From contig MU832653.1 of assembly GCA_029204225.1 (NCBI GenBank), forward strand, positions 1 through 64,000: 64,000 bases of DNA, given 5' to 3'. Below are positions 1 to 13,397 of the stretch, piece after piece; position 1 is the stretch's first letter; the number at the start of each line of letters is the position of its first letter. Below the pieces are notes generated by a model, which worked only from the letters and a program-made list of their open reading frames with translations, searched no databases and was not told the DNA's origin. Source of the stretch: Diphasiastrum complanatum (lineage: Eukaryota > Streptophyta > Lycopodiopsida > Lycopodiales > Lycopodiaceae). The translations under genes and the position numbers were made by a program.

Positions 1-2375
1 CAAAACTGCTTTGTGCATTGGTGAATACAGAGTGCATTTAATGCTTTCTATATTTTAAATGCCTTCTTACTTTGTGTAAACAGAACACCCAAAAAGAGCA
101 TATTAACACATACATAGTAGCCAATATTCCCTCCTTAATATGGTGCTTTCAGATAACCATAAGATTCCACAGCTCAAAAAGCACAGCTTGAATTCAGACT
201 TATTTCTCTGAACAAGTACTGATGTATGTTAATCTCTAAATGTCCTGTTTCTGGCAATCTTGGAAGTGTGGATTCTTGTCAGTTCTGAAATTTAGGTTTG
301 CTGAATTGAGAAGCTTTATCAGGAGTTTTGATCTGGTGTCATCTACTTCTATCCTTAAAGTTTCCGGATCACTTTCATTAGTAGAATTCAAAAGAAAACT
401 GTTAAGTTTCAAGGGATTCCCCCAAATATGTCAAGGGTGGGGATGGTGTCGATATATTAGTGTTTGTGACAGACTATTTGACCGCTAAGAAAATACTCAA
501 ATTTTTTTAGTTGAATACATTTATTATTAAGTCAAACATGCAGGAGATCTCCACAGTAATTCATGAAATGACACAAACTCAATAAATGAACTATCTTAAT
601 GTCTCTGACACTTTCTTTTGTGACATGGTGGATGAGTTTTGTGTGAAGCTAAGTTGTGTCGGAAAGCGTTCCGGAAGCATCTTCCGGAACATCGGAACCC
701 TTCCCCGAAAAAATAAAACCCTTCAATATGTTTTCACATTCGTTGGAACTTGAGTAGGAGAGCCACAAACCTGGAGCAATAGTAGGTCTAGATCAATTTT
801 TGTAAAAATCTAGCAACAACTTTACAAATAATTTAGGCTTATTGTTACATACCTATGCAATTGGTAGTGTACTTCAGTGTCCCCTATGTGCCTGCATAGT
901 CTCTAGCAGGCTAAGTGGCATGACACCCTTGGATAAGGGTAGGTGCCTTTGGATAAAGGTATTTACCTTAGATGGAGGTATCGAACCTTGTGAGGTGTTA
1001 GGGGGCCTTTACTGTGAGCGTTGGACCATACCGGTACCCCTAAACCTTGAGCCATGTTCACATATTTGGCCTTGGGCCAAAGTTTACCATCACTTGTTAG
1101 TCATTGGGCCTTACTTGGAGTGCCCACCTAATGGGGATCCTTGATTTATACAATTGCATTTTAAAAAGCATAAGTTATGGAAGGAGTCTCTTAACCTTTC
1201 GTTTGCCTTCTCTCTTCCCATTGGCTCCCTCTAGTGTTTAGAGAGAAGGATTTCCCCATCTATAAGAGTGGAGAAGGGGGCCCATAGAAAGGGGAAGAAT
1301 TTATATTATGCTAGCTTCTACTCTCTTGTGTTGAGTCTTGATAGTAGAGAGCACCTAATTAGATGCCTTCAAATATTTTTGCTTTACGGTGCCTTTCTGA
1401 GTATTATATACACTTTTCAGCCTTGTTTTACCTTGTTGGTTTATGAATAAAGGTTTCAAACAATTTGGTCTTGACTTGTCAAGAGAAACTATGTGTTATT
1501 TCGTTATCTCTCTCCAAATAACCTACACTACCTTGTAAGGATTATTGGCTCCAAATCAAGAAGTTGCCTCACCCTTAGGAACATCTCCTCCATAGTTGTC
1601 CTTGTCAAAATTTGAATGGAACTATGGAATCAATAATATGCTAGATGATTTTCCTTTTGTTCTCTGAGCTTTTTATGTCTAGTGGTTACTCTAACTCAAT
1701 CTCGAACATGCCTTTTCCTCATGAAAAAACCCAATTCTTTCAACTCCTACCTTTTCACTTTACTGCCACCCTTTTTCACTATTGAACCTTAGCAAATAAG
1801 AAGCACCACTTCTCAAACTAGTCATCTCCACTTCTTCAGATTATTCCATTTCCATTTAAGAATTCTCCCTTGATGATATTAGAGACCTAGAAATCCACAA
1901 TTGAAAAATTTATATACTAGCCCATGCTAGTGAAAGAACTTAAAAAAAAAAAGCATTTAAAATTTGTCAAAAACACTTTAAGCCACACTCACAACTTTTG
2001 CCTGATGTGTCCTCGCACACTCCATCCATTGCATACAAAGTGGCCTATTTTTTTACCAAGTTTATCCCTTCTACAACTTTGAAGTTAAAACATCTCTCAT
2101 ATATTTTACTATTGCAATCACTCCATGTGGATTACTTTGGAAATTAGCCAACTTCAAGCCACTTGCCATGGACATAGGCATTGCTCTTCCAGGAAAAAAA
2201 GAGCCCAAAGACAATGACATTTGAGTAGGTTGTATCAAAAGTGATAGCTACTTTTTTTGTGATTAGGGTTATTGACCTTCTAGCTCAATGTGACATTTTG
2301 ACAGTAAGCAACCTCCTCTGTAATAATTTAATTATAATGCTTACTTTCTATGTAGTCCTAATTTATTGGGAACTA
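1..2375. other. AT-rich stretch without a recognised gene
   Basis: No family-level protein similarity was recognised in any frame; the open frames are short and of biased composition. Near 660-700 the short palindrome TTCCGGAA occurs repeatedly, a motif that recurs around 43.1 and 43.7 kb. The stretch probably consists of old degraded repeats. Confidence 0.4.
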
Positions 2376-2720
2376 CCTCCATGAGAATGCTCTAAGTTTG
2401 ATATTTCTAAACATTTTGGTTGTAAATTTGCACACTTTTTTACAAGGGGATCTTTTTGAGTCATTCTCTAGTAACAAAGTATAGTTTTTGCTTATAACGT
2501 TGGTGACCATATAGTCATTTGATGCAAATTGTTGTCAGATTGATGCACGTTCAGTGCCTCCATGAGAAAGTTCTAAGCTCGATACTTCTAATGGTTTTGG
2601 CTGTAAATTTGTACAGTTCTTTATAATTGGATATATTTGAGTTGTTGTCTAGTAACAATATAGAGTGTTTGATCATAGCCTTCATAAGTATATACTCATT
2701 TAATGCACACTTGGCACAAA
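2376..2720. repeat. Diverged tandem duplication, period about 181 bp
   Basis: The block starting CCTCCATGAGAA at 2376 recurs at 2557 and can be followed for about 160 bp with scattered substitutions (shared landmarks: CTCTAAG/TTCTAAG, GGTTGTAAATTTG/GGCTGTAAATTTG, TCTAGTAACAA, CATTTGATGCA/CATTTAATGCA). The short minus-strand open frame over the second copy looks fortuitous. Confidence 0.7.
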
Positions 2721-3100
2721 AAGTTCCTCCTTTCACAACCCTAGTGTTTAGAATAATGTCAATTTGATATTGATACGGTAAACTTTCAATAGTTCTCATA
2801 TACTTCTTTGAACTTTTTGCATGAACATCCTTTCTCGATATTGTTGCCATAGCTACTCAAAAATCATGTCTTATCATATAAATATTGAGTTATGTAAAAG
2901 ACTTAAATGTGCTATCGTAACTTGTAGAGTAAGTCTTCTTGATTAAGACCATGTGTGAAATGTATGGAAGAATTGTAACTCAAATGAGATTATTGAGCTT
3001 ATCCTTGCTATATAAAAAGGACGAATTTCAATAGCATACAAATGGATACATGTTAATTATCAATTATGCTTATGTTCATGTAGACCAATATATCAAGTAA

Positions 3101-3172
3101 GCGTTTGTAGTCCAACGGTTAGGATAATTGCCTTCCAAGCAATAGACCCGGGTTCGACTCCCGGCAGACGCA
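3101..3172 (+). tRNA. trnG-TCC: tRNA-Gly (anticodon TCC)
   Basis: This 72-nt nuclear tRNA decodes GGA glycine codons. The acceptor arm pairs GCGTTTG (3101-3107) with CAGACGC (3165-3171), including one T-G wobble at acceptor position 5, followed by discriminator A3172. The anticodon arm is TTGCC-TTCCA-AGCAA with anticodon TCC, and the T arm CCGGG-TTCGACT-CCCGG contains a good B box (GGTTCGACTCC). A CAA triplet at 3094-3096, the usual plant start context, lies just upstream, and a T4 run at 3200-3203 can act as Pol III terminator. There is no intron and no encoded CCA. It stands alone among repeats but shows no mutation that would disable it. Confidence 0.95.
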
Positions 3173-3199
3173 TACCAATATGTTATTAAAGGAAACTTG

Positions 3200-3203
3200 T
3201 TTT
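3200..3203 (+). terminator. Likely Pol III terminator of tRNA-Gly
   Basis: The first run of four Ts downstream of the tRNA lies 28 nt after its end. RNA polymerase III terminates at such runs, so the assignment rests on position alone. Confidence 0.5.
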
Positions 3204-4380
3204 GAAAGATTTATAAGGAAAACCATAAATAATGGTCTCCTTTTTTCTCTTGTATATGTCATTTTTGTGGTGAATTGTGGTCAATAGCTAGACCGTAAGC
3301 AGAGGAAAAAATGTCTTTACCAGCAAACTTTTTATTGGACGACATGAAGTATAGTCTTTTGCTTAGTTCATAACCAAATATGTGCAAAAACAATATTGCC
3401 CTTCACCTTCTTAACTAATCATCTAAATACGTGACCATTGATATTGAAAAAAGTAAATGCATTATTGATTTAAGGTATGTCATAAAAAGTAGCATGGTTC
3501 TCTTTACTCAATTTTTGTCCATTTGGAAAGCTTCTAATCCAGATGTAAGCGAGCTTTAGATTGGGACTCTAGATGTTTGAGCTTGCATATTAACTTGCTT
3601 GTAGAGCAACAAAGTGTTTTATTCGATTGATGAGCTTTGTATTTTCATAGTGGGACCTTGGGCCAAATAGCTTTAAAGAAAGAGCTTTCATGTGTGTTAA
3701 AAAGCCATTGTACAAATGTGCATGCACACATGTAGATAGATAGTTACATATGTATATGTATCTATAAATCTCTACTCACTCTGCTAGAATTGATACACAA
3801 ATAACATATTATTCTTGGTGTTGATTAAGTTATGATAAAGGAGAACTTTAGGAAAGAGTTATTGGCAGGTCCTATTTCCAAACTATTGAATCACCACCTT
3901 TTTGTAACACAATATCAACTTTAAGGCCATCCACTTATAATGTACGATCAATTTGTATAACTTTCGAGCTTGAATTAAGTATGTTAGAATGTGCATTGCT
4001 CAAAAAATATACTTTTCAAGCAATGAGGCCCAATCTAAGAGCATTGTTATCTTTGAAAAAAAAAAATTCCCTTGTTTATGTTTTGAGCTTATGACCTACC
4101 TTACCATATGACCCGCTCCAAAAGCACTTTTTGTAAATGATAATACTCTATTTTTTTTTTTTTATCTTGAATAGAAACTCTCTAAGGTCTAGCATTTTAT
4201 CCTAAAAGAATGCTTCTTCTACATCACTTGGAAATGCATGTCCCATGACCCTCTCTACCCCCTTTACATGGTTCTTAAATCTAAGCCAACCTATCTCCTT
4301 TTTTATGGCACCATTGCGAGGCTTCTTGGTGTCCTATTTGTATATCCCTCATTGTTAAATAGAAAATGGACTTCAGACAC
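3204..4380. other. No gene recognised; AT-rich
   Basis: No open frame with recognisable similarity. Near 4200-4330 the minus strand gives a short stretch that could be further Copia gag downstream of the identified gag start, but it is broken by a T-run near 4150 and by stops. Confidence 0.35.
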
Positions 4381-4489
4381 ATGGCCAATTTGTGTGTCTG
4401 ATATATGAGGATGTGATCGGCGTGAAAGCTTTTCCATTCTTCAGCTTCTTTTGGGAGATTGTAGCATCGTTTGCTTCAAGTCTTGCCAA

Positions 4490-4601
4490 CATCATACAAC
4501 TCCTTAGCCATTAGCACACTTTTCATCTTAAATTTCCACATATGATAGTTGGATCCATCAAGCTTGTCCATGATGGGACTGGCTTTCCCTTGGGTATCCA
4601 T
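4490..4601 (-). pseudogene. Copia gag N-terminus (remnant)
   Basis: The minus strand reads from an ATG at about 4601 into a typical Ty1/Copia Gag start: an acidic leader, then the KLDGSNYHMWKFKMKSVL-type motif that opens plant Copia gag proteins (UBN2/DUF4219 region), before a stop after about 37 codons. The primer-binding site and presumed 5' LTR lie just upstream on the same strand (4746 and above), in the expected order. Only the first tenth of gag is recognisable; the rest of the element toward lower coordinates has decayed or been deleted. Confidence 0.75.
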
Positions 4602-4745
4602 GTGGAAGTTAGTCTAAGTGATAGTGATAACTATTAGTGACTTAAGAGTGAAAATGTAATGCGATTTACATAACAAAAAAACCATTGTTCTATTGAACGA
4701 TAGAATCATGTTCTGTGGAAATCTTATCAAGCTATAATGATAATA

Positions 4746-4757
4746 GCTCTGATACCA
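4746..4757 (-). other. Retrotransposon primer-binding site (tRNA-iMet)
   Basis: The plus strand reads GCTCTGATACCA, the reverse complement of TGGTATCAGAGC, which is complementary to the 3' end of plant initiator tRNA-Met. It sits between a Copia gag start (4601, minus) and the inner end of a presumed 5' LTR beginning with TG at 4758. Confidence 0.8.
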
Positions 4758-7500
<2,743 letters not shown>

Positions 7501-7732
7501 GACCCAATGTTAATCCCATCAAAGGGAGATTTTTTGACCCTGGATCGAATCAGATTGAGTCAAAAAATATCCGGGCATCTTCGACCCTGGATCGAATCGG
7601 GTCTAATAAATTTGACCCTTTGTAAAATCAGACCCTGTGTATATTTTCCAACCCAGTGTATAAATTCTGACCCTTTGTAAAATTTTGACCCTTTGTCCGA
7701 CCCTTTGTTTAGTTAACTCGAAAATCCGACCC
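7501..7732 (+). repeat. Degenerate GACCC-phrased array
   Basis: GACCC occurs at 7501, 7536, 7583, 7614, 7631, 7669, 7687, 7699 and 7728, mostly followed by CTTTGT or by TGGATCGAATC. The units are 12-47 bp apart, so this is not a simple tandem repeat. It lies 0.5-0.7 kb upstream of the Copia A primer site, where U3 enhancer repeats of an LTR would be expected. Confidence 0.6.
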
Positions 7733-8214
7733 ACGTCGCAACGTCGACATTCCGCCTACTGTACATAACTCTTTGGCAAAAACGACGGCTACCTACTGCA
7801 GGACAAATGTAGTTAATCAAGTAGATTAATGTCAGCTTTCAATGTACCGATCATCTGATTTTCAATCATCAAGGAAGATCTGCATTGGAGTCAACGCACT
7901 GATCAGGCTATCATCCTGTAGGCATTTTGTTGTAATAAGTTCAATTTCAGTTTTGGTTTTAGCAACCTACCCATCAACGAACTCAGCTGAAGTTTGTTTT
8001 GAGCGCCTACAGTTTTTGTGCCCATCTTCAAGCATTCTACTCAATTTTGATTATAATCAGAGTGCATTTTTTTTCCCACTATTGTTCTATTCCATTTGCG
8101 CATTATAATATTTGATTCATCTTGAACTCAATCTTTACTGGTAACTGCTGCATTTTCGTTCCATACCTGCTCACCACTTCCATTGCAAATACCGTTTTTC
8201 TCTGGTTTCCTACC

Positions 8215-8226
8215 TGGTATCAGAGT
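8215..8226 (+). other. Primer-binding site of Copia A
   Basis: TGGTATCAGAGT matches the initiator tRNA-Met primer sequence with one change at the end. It is followed 130 bp later by a Copia gag start in the same orientation. Confidence 0.75.
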
Positions 8227-8358
8227 GGGTGGCTCAATAATTTGCAATTTACATTGCAGATCCAGTCTCGTTACTCTCGAGACCTCACATCAGCAAGTGC
8301 GCAACCAACAATAATCCGCTATTGTTGTTTCTACCAACAATATCAATACTATACCAGA

Positions 8359-8969
8359 ATGGATTCTACTTCTAGCTCTTCTCTGATTGACAAGCTCAAT
8401 GGAGAGAACTACCTTCTCTAGAAGTTAAAAATGAGAGTTGTTCTTTTAGCCAAGGAACTGTGGGACATTGTCGATGGTACTGAAATCAAGCCAGAGGCTG
8501 ATGTAGCTAGCATCACCAAATGGAAGCAATGAGATGGCAAGGCATTTGCCTTAATCACAGTGAACATCAATGACTACCAAATCAGTCATATTCGATCTGC
8601 TCACACAACCAAGGATGCCTGGGACATCCTAGCAACACTTTATGACATCAGAAATGTCACATCCAAACTCCATCTGAGGAAGAAGTTCTTCACATTAAGG
8701 ATGTTTGATGCAGATACTATTTCCAGCCATCTTAATATCTTCAAAAATCTTATGGAACAGATGACTGCAACAAGATCGAACATTGAAGATTCAGATGCAG
8801 TGATGACTCTTTTGGCAAGTTTCTTTGATGCCTCCGAAACATGGGTCATGGCTATTTCGACCCAACAGCAACTAACTTTGTGTAAAGTCATCTCAATGCT
8901 ATTACAAGAGGAGATCAGAAGAAATGCTTCTTCCTCAGGCTCAGAATCTGATCCTCAGGCTCTTTACAC
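8359..8969 (+). pseudogene. Copia A gag (plus strand, broken)
   Basis: The frame opens at an ATG (8359) and gives a Copia Gag: a serine-rich leader, then a DKLNGENYLL motif, an AWDILATLYD motif around residue 90, and the LxxFKNLMEQM / LLASFFDASETW pattern of the UBN2 domain. Two in-frame stops break it, TAG at 8419 (codon 21) and TGA at 8530 (codon 58). Both sit where tryptophan is expected (NYLL-W-KLKM and WKQ-W-D), consistent with TGG decay by cytosine deamination on the opposite strand. The reading is cut at 8969 by nested Copia B and resumes at 13661 with the Gag end and protease region. Confidence 0.85.
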
Positions 8970-8999
8970 AACAATGAAGTTTATCATTGATTTCTAACA
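8970..8999 (-). repeat. Copia B 3' LTR remnant, 30 bp
   Basis: AACAATGAAGTTTATCATTG and the following TTTCTAACA are identical to the outer end of the right-hand LTR (13631-13660). The remaining 230 bp of this LTR are missing. Confidence 0.85.
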
Positions 9000-9008
9000 C
9001 TCTCCCTC
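9000..9008 (-). other. Polypurine tract of Copia B
   Basis: CTCTCCCTC on the plus strand is GAGGGAGAG on the element's sense strand, directly abutting the 3' LTR remnant. This is the position and composition of a plus-strand primer. Confidence 0.7.
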
Positions 9009-9066
9009 AATGATAAAATTACATTCTTCTATTTCTAATAGAGTATGAAACCTCTCAAATCTACAT

Positions 9067-9749
9067 CTACCTAAGGACTACGATAAAAATATCTACCATT
9101 TGATCTTCAAATTTACAAAAGACAAGATCAATGGCTCCATCAAGAATTTTCTCTCGATGATCATACTTCAAACCAAAATTCAATGTCCCTTGAATGTATC
9201 TGAGAATATGTTTAGCAGACTTCCAGTGTGCTTGACTAGGATTTTGCATAAATTGACTAACAACACCAACAACATAAGAAATATCAGGTCTTGTGTGTGT
9301 CAAATAAATCAAACTACCCACCAGCTGTCTATACAAATAAGCATCCACTTTTTCAGATTCATCATATGCAGTAACCTTCATGTTGACATCCATAGGTGTT
9401 CTCAAAGGCTTACAATCCTGCATATTGAATTATTAAGCAAATCTCGTGCATATTTGCTTTGCGTAAGAAAGACCGTGTCTTCCTTTTGCCATACTTCAAT
9501 GCCAAGACAATAGTGCATCAATCCTAAATCACTCATGTCAAAAGCATTGGAAAGATCTAATTTTATTTCATCAATTAAGCTCTCATTACTTCCTGTTATA
9601 ATCAGATCATCCACGTACAACACAATGAACACTATATCTGAATCTTGCCTTAGAATGTAAAGATTAGGATCAACATCACTCTTTACCATTCCCCTTCGCT
9701 TGAAGAGTTCATCAATGCAAGAGTACCATGCCCGTGGTGCTTGCTTCAA
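9067..9749 (-). pseudogene. Copia B reverse transcriptase C-terminal half and RNase H start
   Basis: Two overlapping frames read through the Copia RT: KQAPRAWY, then LYVDDLIITGS (catalytic YVDD), YCLGIEV and TQSKYARDLL, followed after a frameshift by the connection segment (PLRTPMDVN, YRQLVGSLIYLTHTRPDISY, HWKSAKHILRYIQGT). The frame then jumps from LKYD straight to a degraded EDQMVDIF-type terminal motif. The RNase H core with its catalytic aspartates has therefore been deleted. Confidence 0.9.
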
Positions 9750-9856
9750 TCCATAAATGGCTTTGTTGAGCTTACAAACGAGATGCTCTCTCCCTGGCTC
9801 AACAAATCCTTGAGGTTGTACACCTCTTCATCCAGCTTTCCATTAAGAAAAGCAGA

Positions 9857-10180
9857 TTAAACGTCCATTTGCTGGATCTTCCAACCATATAAAGCAAAAA
9901 AAGCAATGATAGAACGTATAGTTACCATCTTAGCTACGGGTGCAAAGGTTTCCTCAAAATCAATACCTTCATGCTGCTCAAATCCTCTCGCAACCAACCG
10001 TGCTTTATACTTGTTGAGTTGCCCATCAACTCCATATTTGATCTTGTATATCCATTTACAAGTGATAGGCATCTTACCACTAGGTAGCTCAACCAAGTTC
10101 CACGTCCTATTTTTCGATATAGCTTGGCATTTCTGTTTCCATAGCTTCACGCCACTCCTTGTGCTCCTTTGCTTTATCAA
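9857..10180 (-). pseudogene. Copia B reverse transcriptase N-terminal half
   Basis: This frame contains the start of the Copia RVT_2 domain: W-IYKIKYGVDGQLNKYKARLVARGFEQ, DFEETFAPVAKMVTIR and the QQMDV motif with the first catalytic aspartate. A stop replaces the next codon before SAFLNG, and the frame continues broken toward 9749. Confidence 0.9.
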
Positions 10181-10890
10181 AAGTTTTTGGTCCTTGAACC
10201 TTGAGCACAGAAACCCATTAGGGCTAGATTCATCTCTAATCTTGCAGGAGGTTTTCGATTTCTACTTGATCTTCTAAGCTCTCCCTGCTCACTTGATTTG
10301 GGAGTATCTCCCTTATTAGCATCACTTGTTACTGACAAGTACCACTTAGGCACTCTCCTAGGAATCTCATTATTAACCCTGTCTTTTTCCATTGGCTCTT
10401 CCATATCGACACTAACTTCTTCCTTCACTTGCACTTTAGCTTTATCGTCAAAGGGATCAATTGTCAATTTTATTTGGTCATTTTGACCCATCTCATCAAA
10501 AGTAGCATCTCTAGAAATCACGATATTTTGTGCATCTGTGTCATACATCCTGTATGCCTTGGCTCTTTCATCGTATCCAAGGAAAATACACTTAACAGCC
10601 TTTGCATCCAGTTTCTTTCGTTTTTCATCAGACACATGAGCATAAGCATCACAACCAAATACTCGTAAATGAGAAATATTAGGTTTCTTTCCAGTGAAAG
10701 CTTCGTAAGGTGTCTTACCCTCCACGGACTTCGCAGGACACCGATTCAAGATATGAGTAGTTGTGTTGCATGCTTCTGCCCAAAAAGTATTTGGCAAACC
10801 CTTGCTCTTAAGCATTGCCCTGGCCATCTCCACAATGGATCTATTTTTTCGTTCTGCAACTCCGTTCTATTGTGGTGAATAGGTTGTAGT
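10177..10890 (-). pseudogene. Copia B integrase C-terminal part
   Basis: The frame covers the end of the rve core (AERKNRSIVEMARAML, then FWAEACNTTTHILNRCP, KTPYEAFTGKKPNISHLRVFGCDAY) and the GKGK-like and variable linker that follows (KCIFLGYDERAKAYRMYD), ending in the proline- and arginine-rich linker before RT. The sequence joins directly from the pre-integrase zinc region to the AERKNRS motif, so the first two catalytic acidic residues of the DDE core are missing. Confidence 0.9.
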
Positions 10891-11231
10891 GGTTTGTCTC
10901 TTGTGGGAAATCTCTGTCTATGCTGTTTTTCCAATATGCAACCCTCACAAATTTTTTCTTCAAAAGAGATATCAGACAATCCAACAACTAGATTACCTCT
11001 TTTAAGGATTTGCAAGCTTTGAGCACTAATATGACCAAACCTTTGATGCCAAAGATCACTTCGACTATCAACAATGCTTACCATAGCTTGAGTAAAAGAT
11101 CTCGCATTCAATTTGTAGAATCGATTCTCGTTGACTCTAGCTCCTGTAGCAATCACTTTGTAGTGATTCTTGATGTCTTTGACAAGACATTTGTCACTGT
11201 CAAACTCAACCTTGAGTTGTTGATCAGCCAT
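10885..11231 (-). pseudogene. Copia B protease end and GAG-pre-integrase domain
   Basis: The reading contains KVEFDSDKCLVKD, FYKLNA and the zinc-binding DLWHQRFGHIS...CEGCILEKQHRQRF pattern (HHCC), the domain before the integrase core in Copia polyproteins. It breaks off at the deletion that removes most of the core. Confidence 0.9.
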
Positions 11232-11401
11232 CGTCCCAACAGATAGTAGATTGTTAGCTAAGAGAGGTACATATTGCTTATCTGCTTTATCTTCCCACTG
11301 GCTAACTTCACTGGTACCACTCCAACTCCTTTAACAAATAGCAATTTGCCATCAGCTTGTCCAACTTCATCACCATTGTCAGTTTCCTTAAGTTCGAAAA
11401 A

Positions 11402-11935
11402 CTACTCTTTCCTTAAAGTCACGTGCTTGCATGCACCACTATCAATGTACCAGCAGGTATCCTTGGCTTCATCACTTGTCATTAATGCTGTAATGAACAA
11501 TTTTGAACTCTCACCTGTACCATCTTCATATTGATCATCATCGTATTGATGTTGATCAGTATAATTATCTTCATAATAATAGTCATGAAATTGATGTTGA
11601 TCAGCATAATTTCCTGCTTGCCATTTGTCTTTTCTTTGTTCCATCTCCTTTTGTTTCTTGAAGCATTCATGCTCCCAGTGGCCAGGTTTGATGCAGTACC
11701 TACAATTTCCAGGTTTATTTTGTCTTGAATAGCCGCGTCCTTGACCTCGGCCTTGATTCCAATTGGCTCGATTCGGACTATCATTGACTTGCTCATGAAA
11801 TTGTTGAAATGATCCCCGGCTTGAGTTTCCTCCTCTCGATTGATACCTTCCACAGCCAAATCTTCCACCTCGTCCTTCATAGCTCCTGTTACAATGATTC
11901 AAGTTCTCTTGACGTTGCTCTTCTCGCAAAAGCAA
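11402..11935 (-). pseudogene. Copia B gag C-terminus, zinc knuckle and protease start
   Basis: The frame is the direct in-frame continuation of the gag frame at 11948-12463 after one TAA. It contains an RGG-rich basic segment, the CCHC knuckle (CRYCIKPGHWEHEC, CX2CX4HX4C), an acidic Tyr/Asp-rich linker and the protease motif WYIDSGACKH. The related copy at 14.2-14.5 kb reads TYEELGG where this copy has T-stop-KLGG, so the stop arose by a small deletion and substitution. Confidence 0.9.
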
Positions 11936-11947
11936 TCCACCTAGTTT

Positions 11948-12463
11948 TTAGGTTGGAAGATTTTCTCTTGTGGCTATACTCGTCACAAACATCTGATGTG
12001 AATCACTCAGACTATTCAATGTCAATTGCACGATCTCACGATCTTGTACTCGCTCTCCAACTGCTGCTAATTGGTCACGGATCTCTTTGATCTTCAGTAT
12101 GTGATCGACAATAGTTGCACTATCATCCACCCGTAATGTATGCAACTTCGTCTTCAGAAATAGTATTCGAGATGTATTTGTCGTTTCAAACAATGCCTTC
12201 AATGTATCCCACGCTTCTTTTGGTCCTTCTGAATCTGAACTATAGGGAATAATTGCATCTCTAACTGATAGGTTGATGACATTCTGGGCTTTCCATTTTC
12301 TCCTATCAAATGTCCACTGATCTTCTTCAATCACTGGTTTTGTCTCTTCACCTGTCACGATTTCCCATTGCTCCATCAATATGTTCTTTAGTTTGAATTT
12401 CCAAATTGCATAGTTGCCGGCACCTTCCAATTTGTCAAGGACACTCTCGCTTAGAGTTGCCAT
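11948..12463 (-). pseudogene. Copia B gag N-terminal half
   Basis: An ATG at 12463 opens a 171-codon frame with the canonical Copia Gag layout: VLDKLEGAGNYAIWKFKLKNIL, KEAWDTLKALFETTN, a KLHTLRVDD segment and VQLTLNSLSDSHQMFV (UBN2). It lies about 0.9 kb inside the 5' LTR; the leader carries two tandem-repeat blocks. Confidence 0.9.
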
Positions 12464-12539
12464 TACTGGATAGATGAGTCTAGATCACAAAATTTATCAC
12501 ACCACAGAACTATAAATTTTTTGGTTGGACACCTGATAT

Positions 12540-12780
12540 CGGTATGACGTGCGGGTGCACGACTGCTCGGGATTCTCTTTAGCTCGCGCGCCTGGATCCG
12601 ATATTGGTACGGGTATGCGATATCGGTATGACGCGCAGATGTATGACTGTTCAGTATTTTCTTTACTTTTGGCGCGTGGATCCGATATTGGTACATATAT
12701 GCCATATCTGTACGAAGCGCGGATGTACGACTGTTCAGGATTTTTCCTACCTCTGTGCGTCGATCCGATATTGGTACGAA
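12540..12780. repeat. Three tandem units, period 84 bp
   Basis: Units start at 12540, 12624 and 12708, exactly 84 bp apart. Each contains a CGGTATGAC-type start, CGACTGNTC in the middle and GATCCGATATTGGTAC near the end. They lie in the leader between the Copia B primer site and gag. Confidence 0.85.
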
Positions 12781-13021
12781 AAAGATGAAAAGTAGAGAGA
12801 ATATCAGAACTTTCAGAGGGAATATTCTAGATTTTCCACTTTGGCGCGGCGGCTACGCCGCCTCCTCTTTGCAAAGATTTTGAAATGTGTGATCATTCAA
12901 AAGACCGAGATCAATAATGTGAAAAGCATGAAGCCTCCTAACTCTGAATGGCAGTACTAGACACTGTCTAGTGTGATTTGCGGTACTCCAAACAGACAAA
13001 TGAGAGATTTCTTGGCAAACC

Positions 13022-13222
13022 TCTCACAACAACTCAGAAGTATTGTAAAAATCTCCCCCACTCAACAGATTTTCAATCTGTCTGATATTGCCCTGGCCTT
13101 TTTGATGCCTCCGGGACTGTGCTTTTCACAACAACTAGGAAGTGTTGTAAAAATCTCCTCACTCAACAGATTTTCAATCTGTCTAATGCCGCCCTGGCCT
13201 TTTTGATGCCTCCTAGACTGTG
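13022..13222. repeat. Two tandem units, period 104 bp
   Basis: TCACAACAACT at 13022 recurs at 13126, and the following 95 bp match closely (AACAGATTTTCAATCTGTCT, CCCTGGCCTTTTTGATGCCT). They are also in the leader of Copia B. Confidence 0.9.
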
Positions 13223-13385
13223 TCTTCGTTCCCCATTGATCCAAACCTGCAAAATACACCAAGGAAGGATTTCTTCCAGCCGTTTTTGTCTCTCCAAGCT
13301 TTCACCTCCCGTGAAGAACTTTCTCACTTCATTGCGGAGCCAGTGACAAGCTGTATCCACTGATCAAACACGCATGACTATCGCT

Positions 13386-13397
13386 GCTCTGATACCA
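13386..13397 (-). other. Primer-binding site of Copia B
   Basis: GCTCTGATACCA is the reverse complement of the initiator tRNA-Met primer match and abuts the LTR that starts with TG at 13398. Confidence 0.9.

Noticed and set aside
2551-2850. 99-codon minus-strand frame
   Set aside because: It covers one unit of the 181-bp duplication and is not kept in the other unit.
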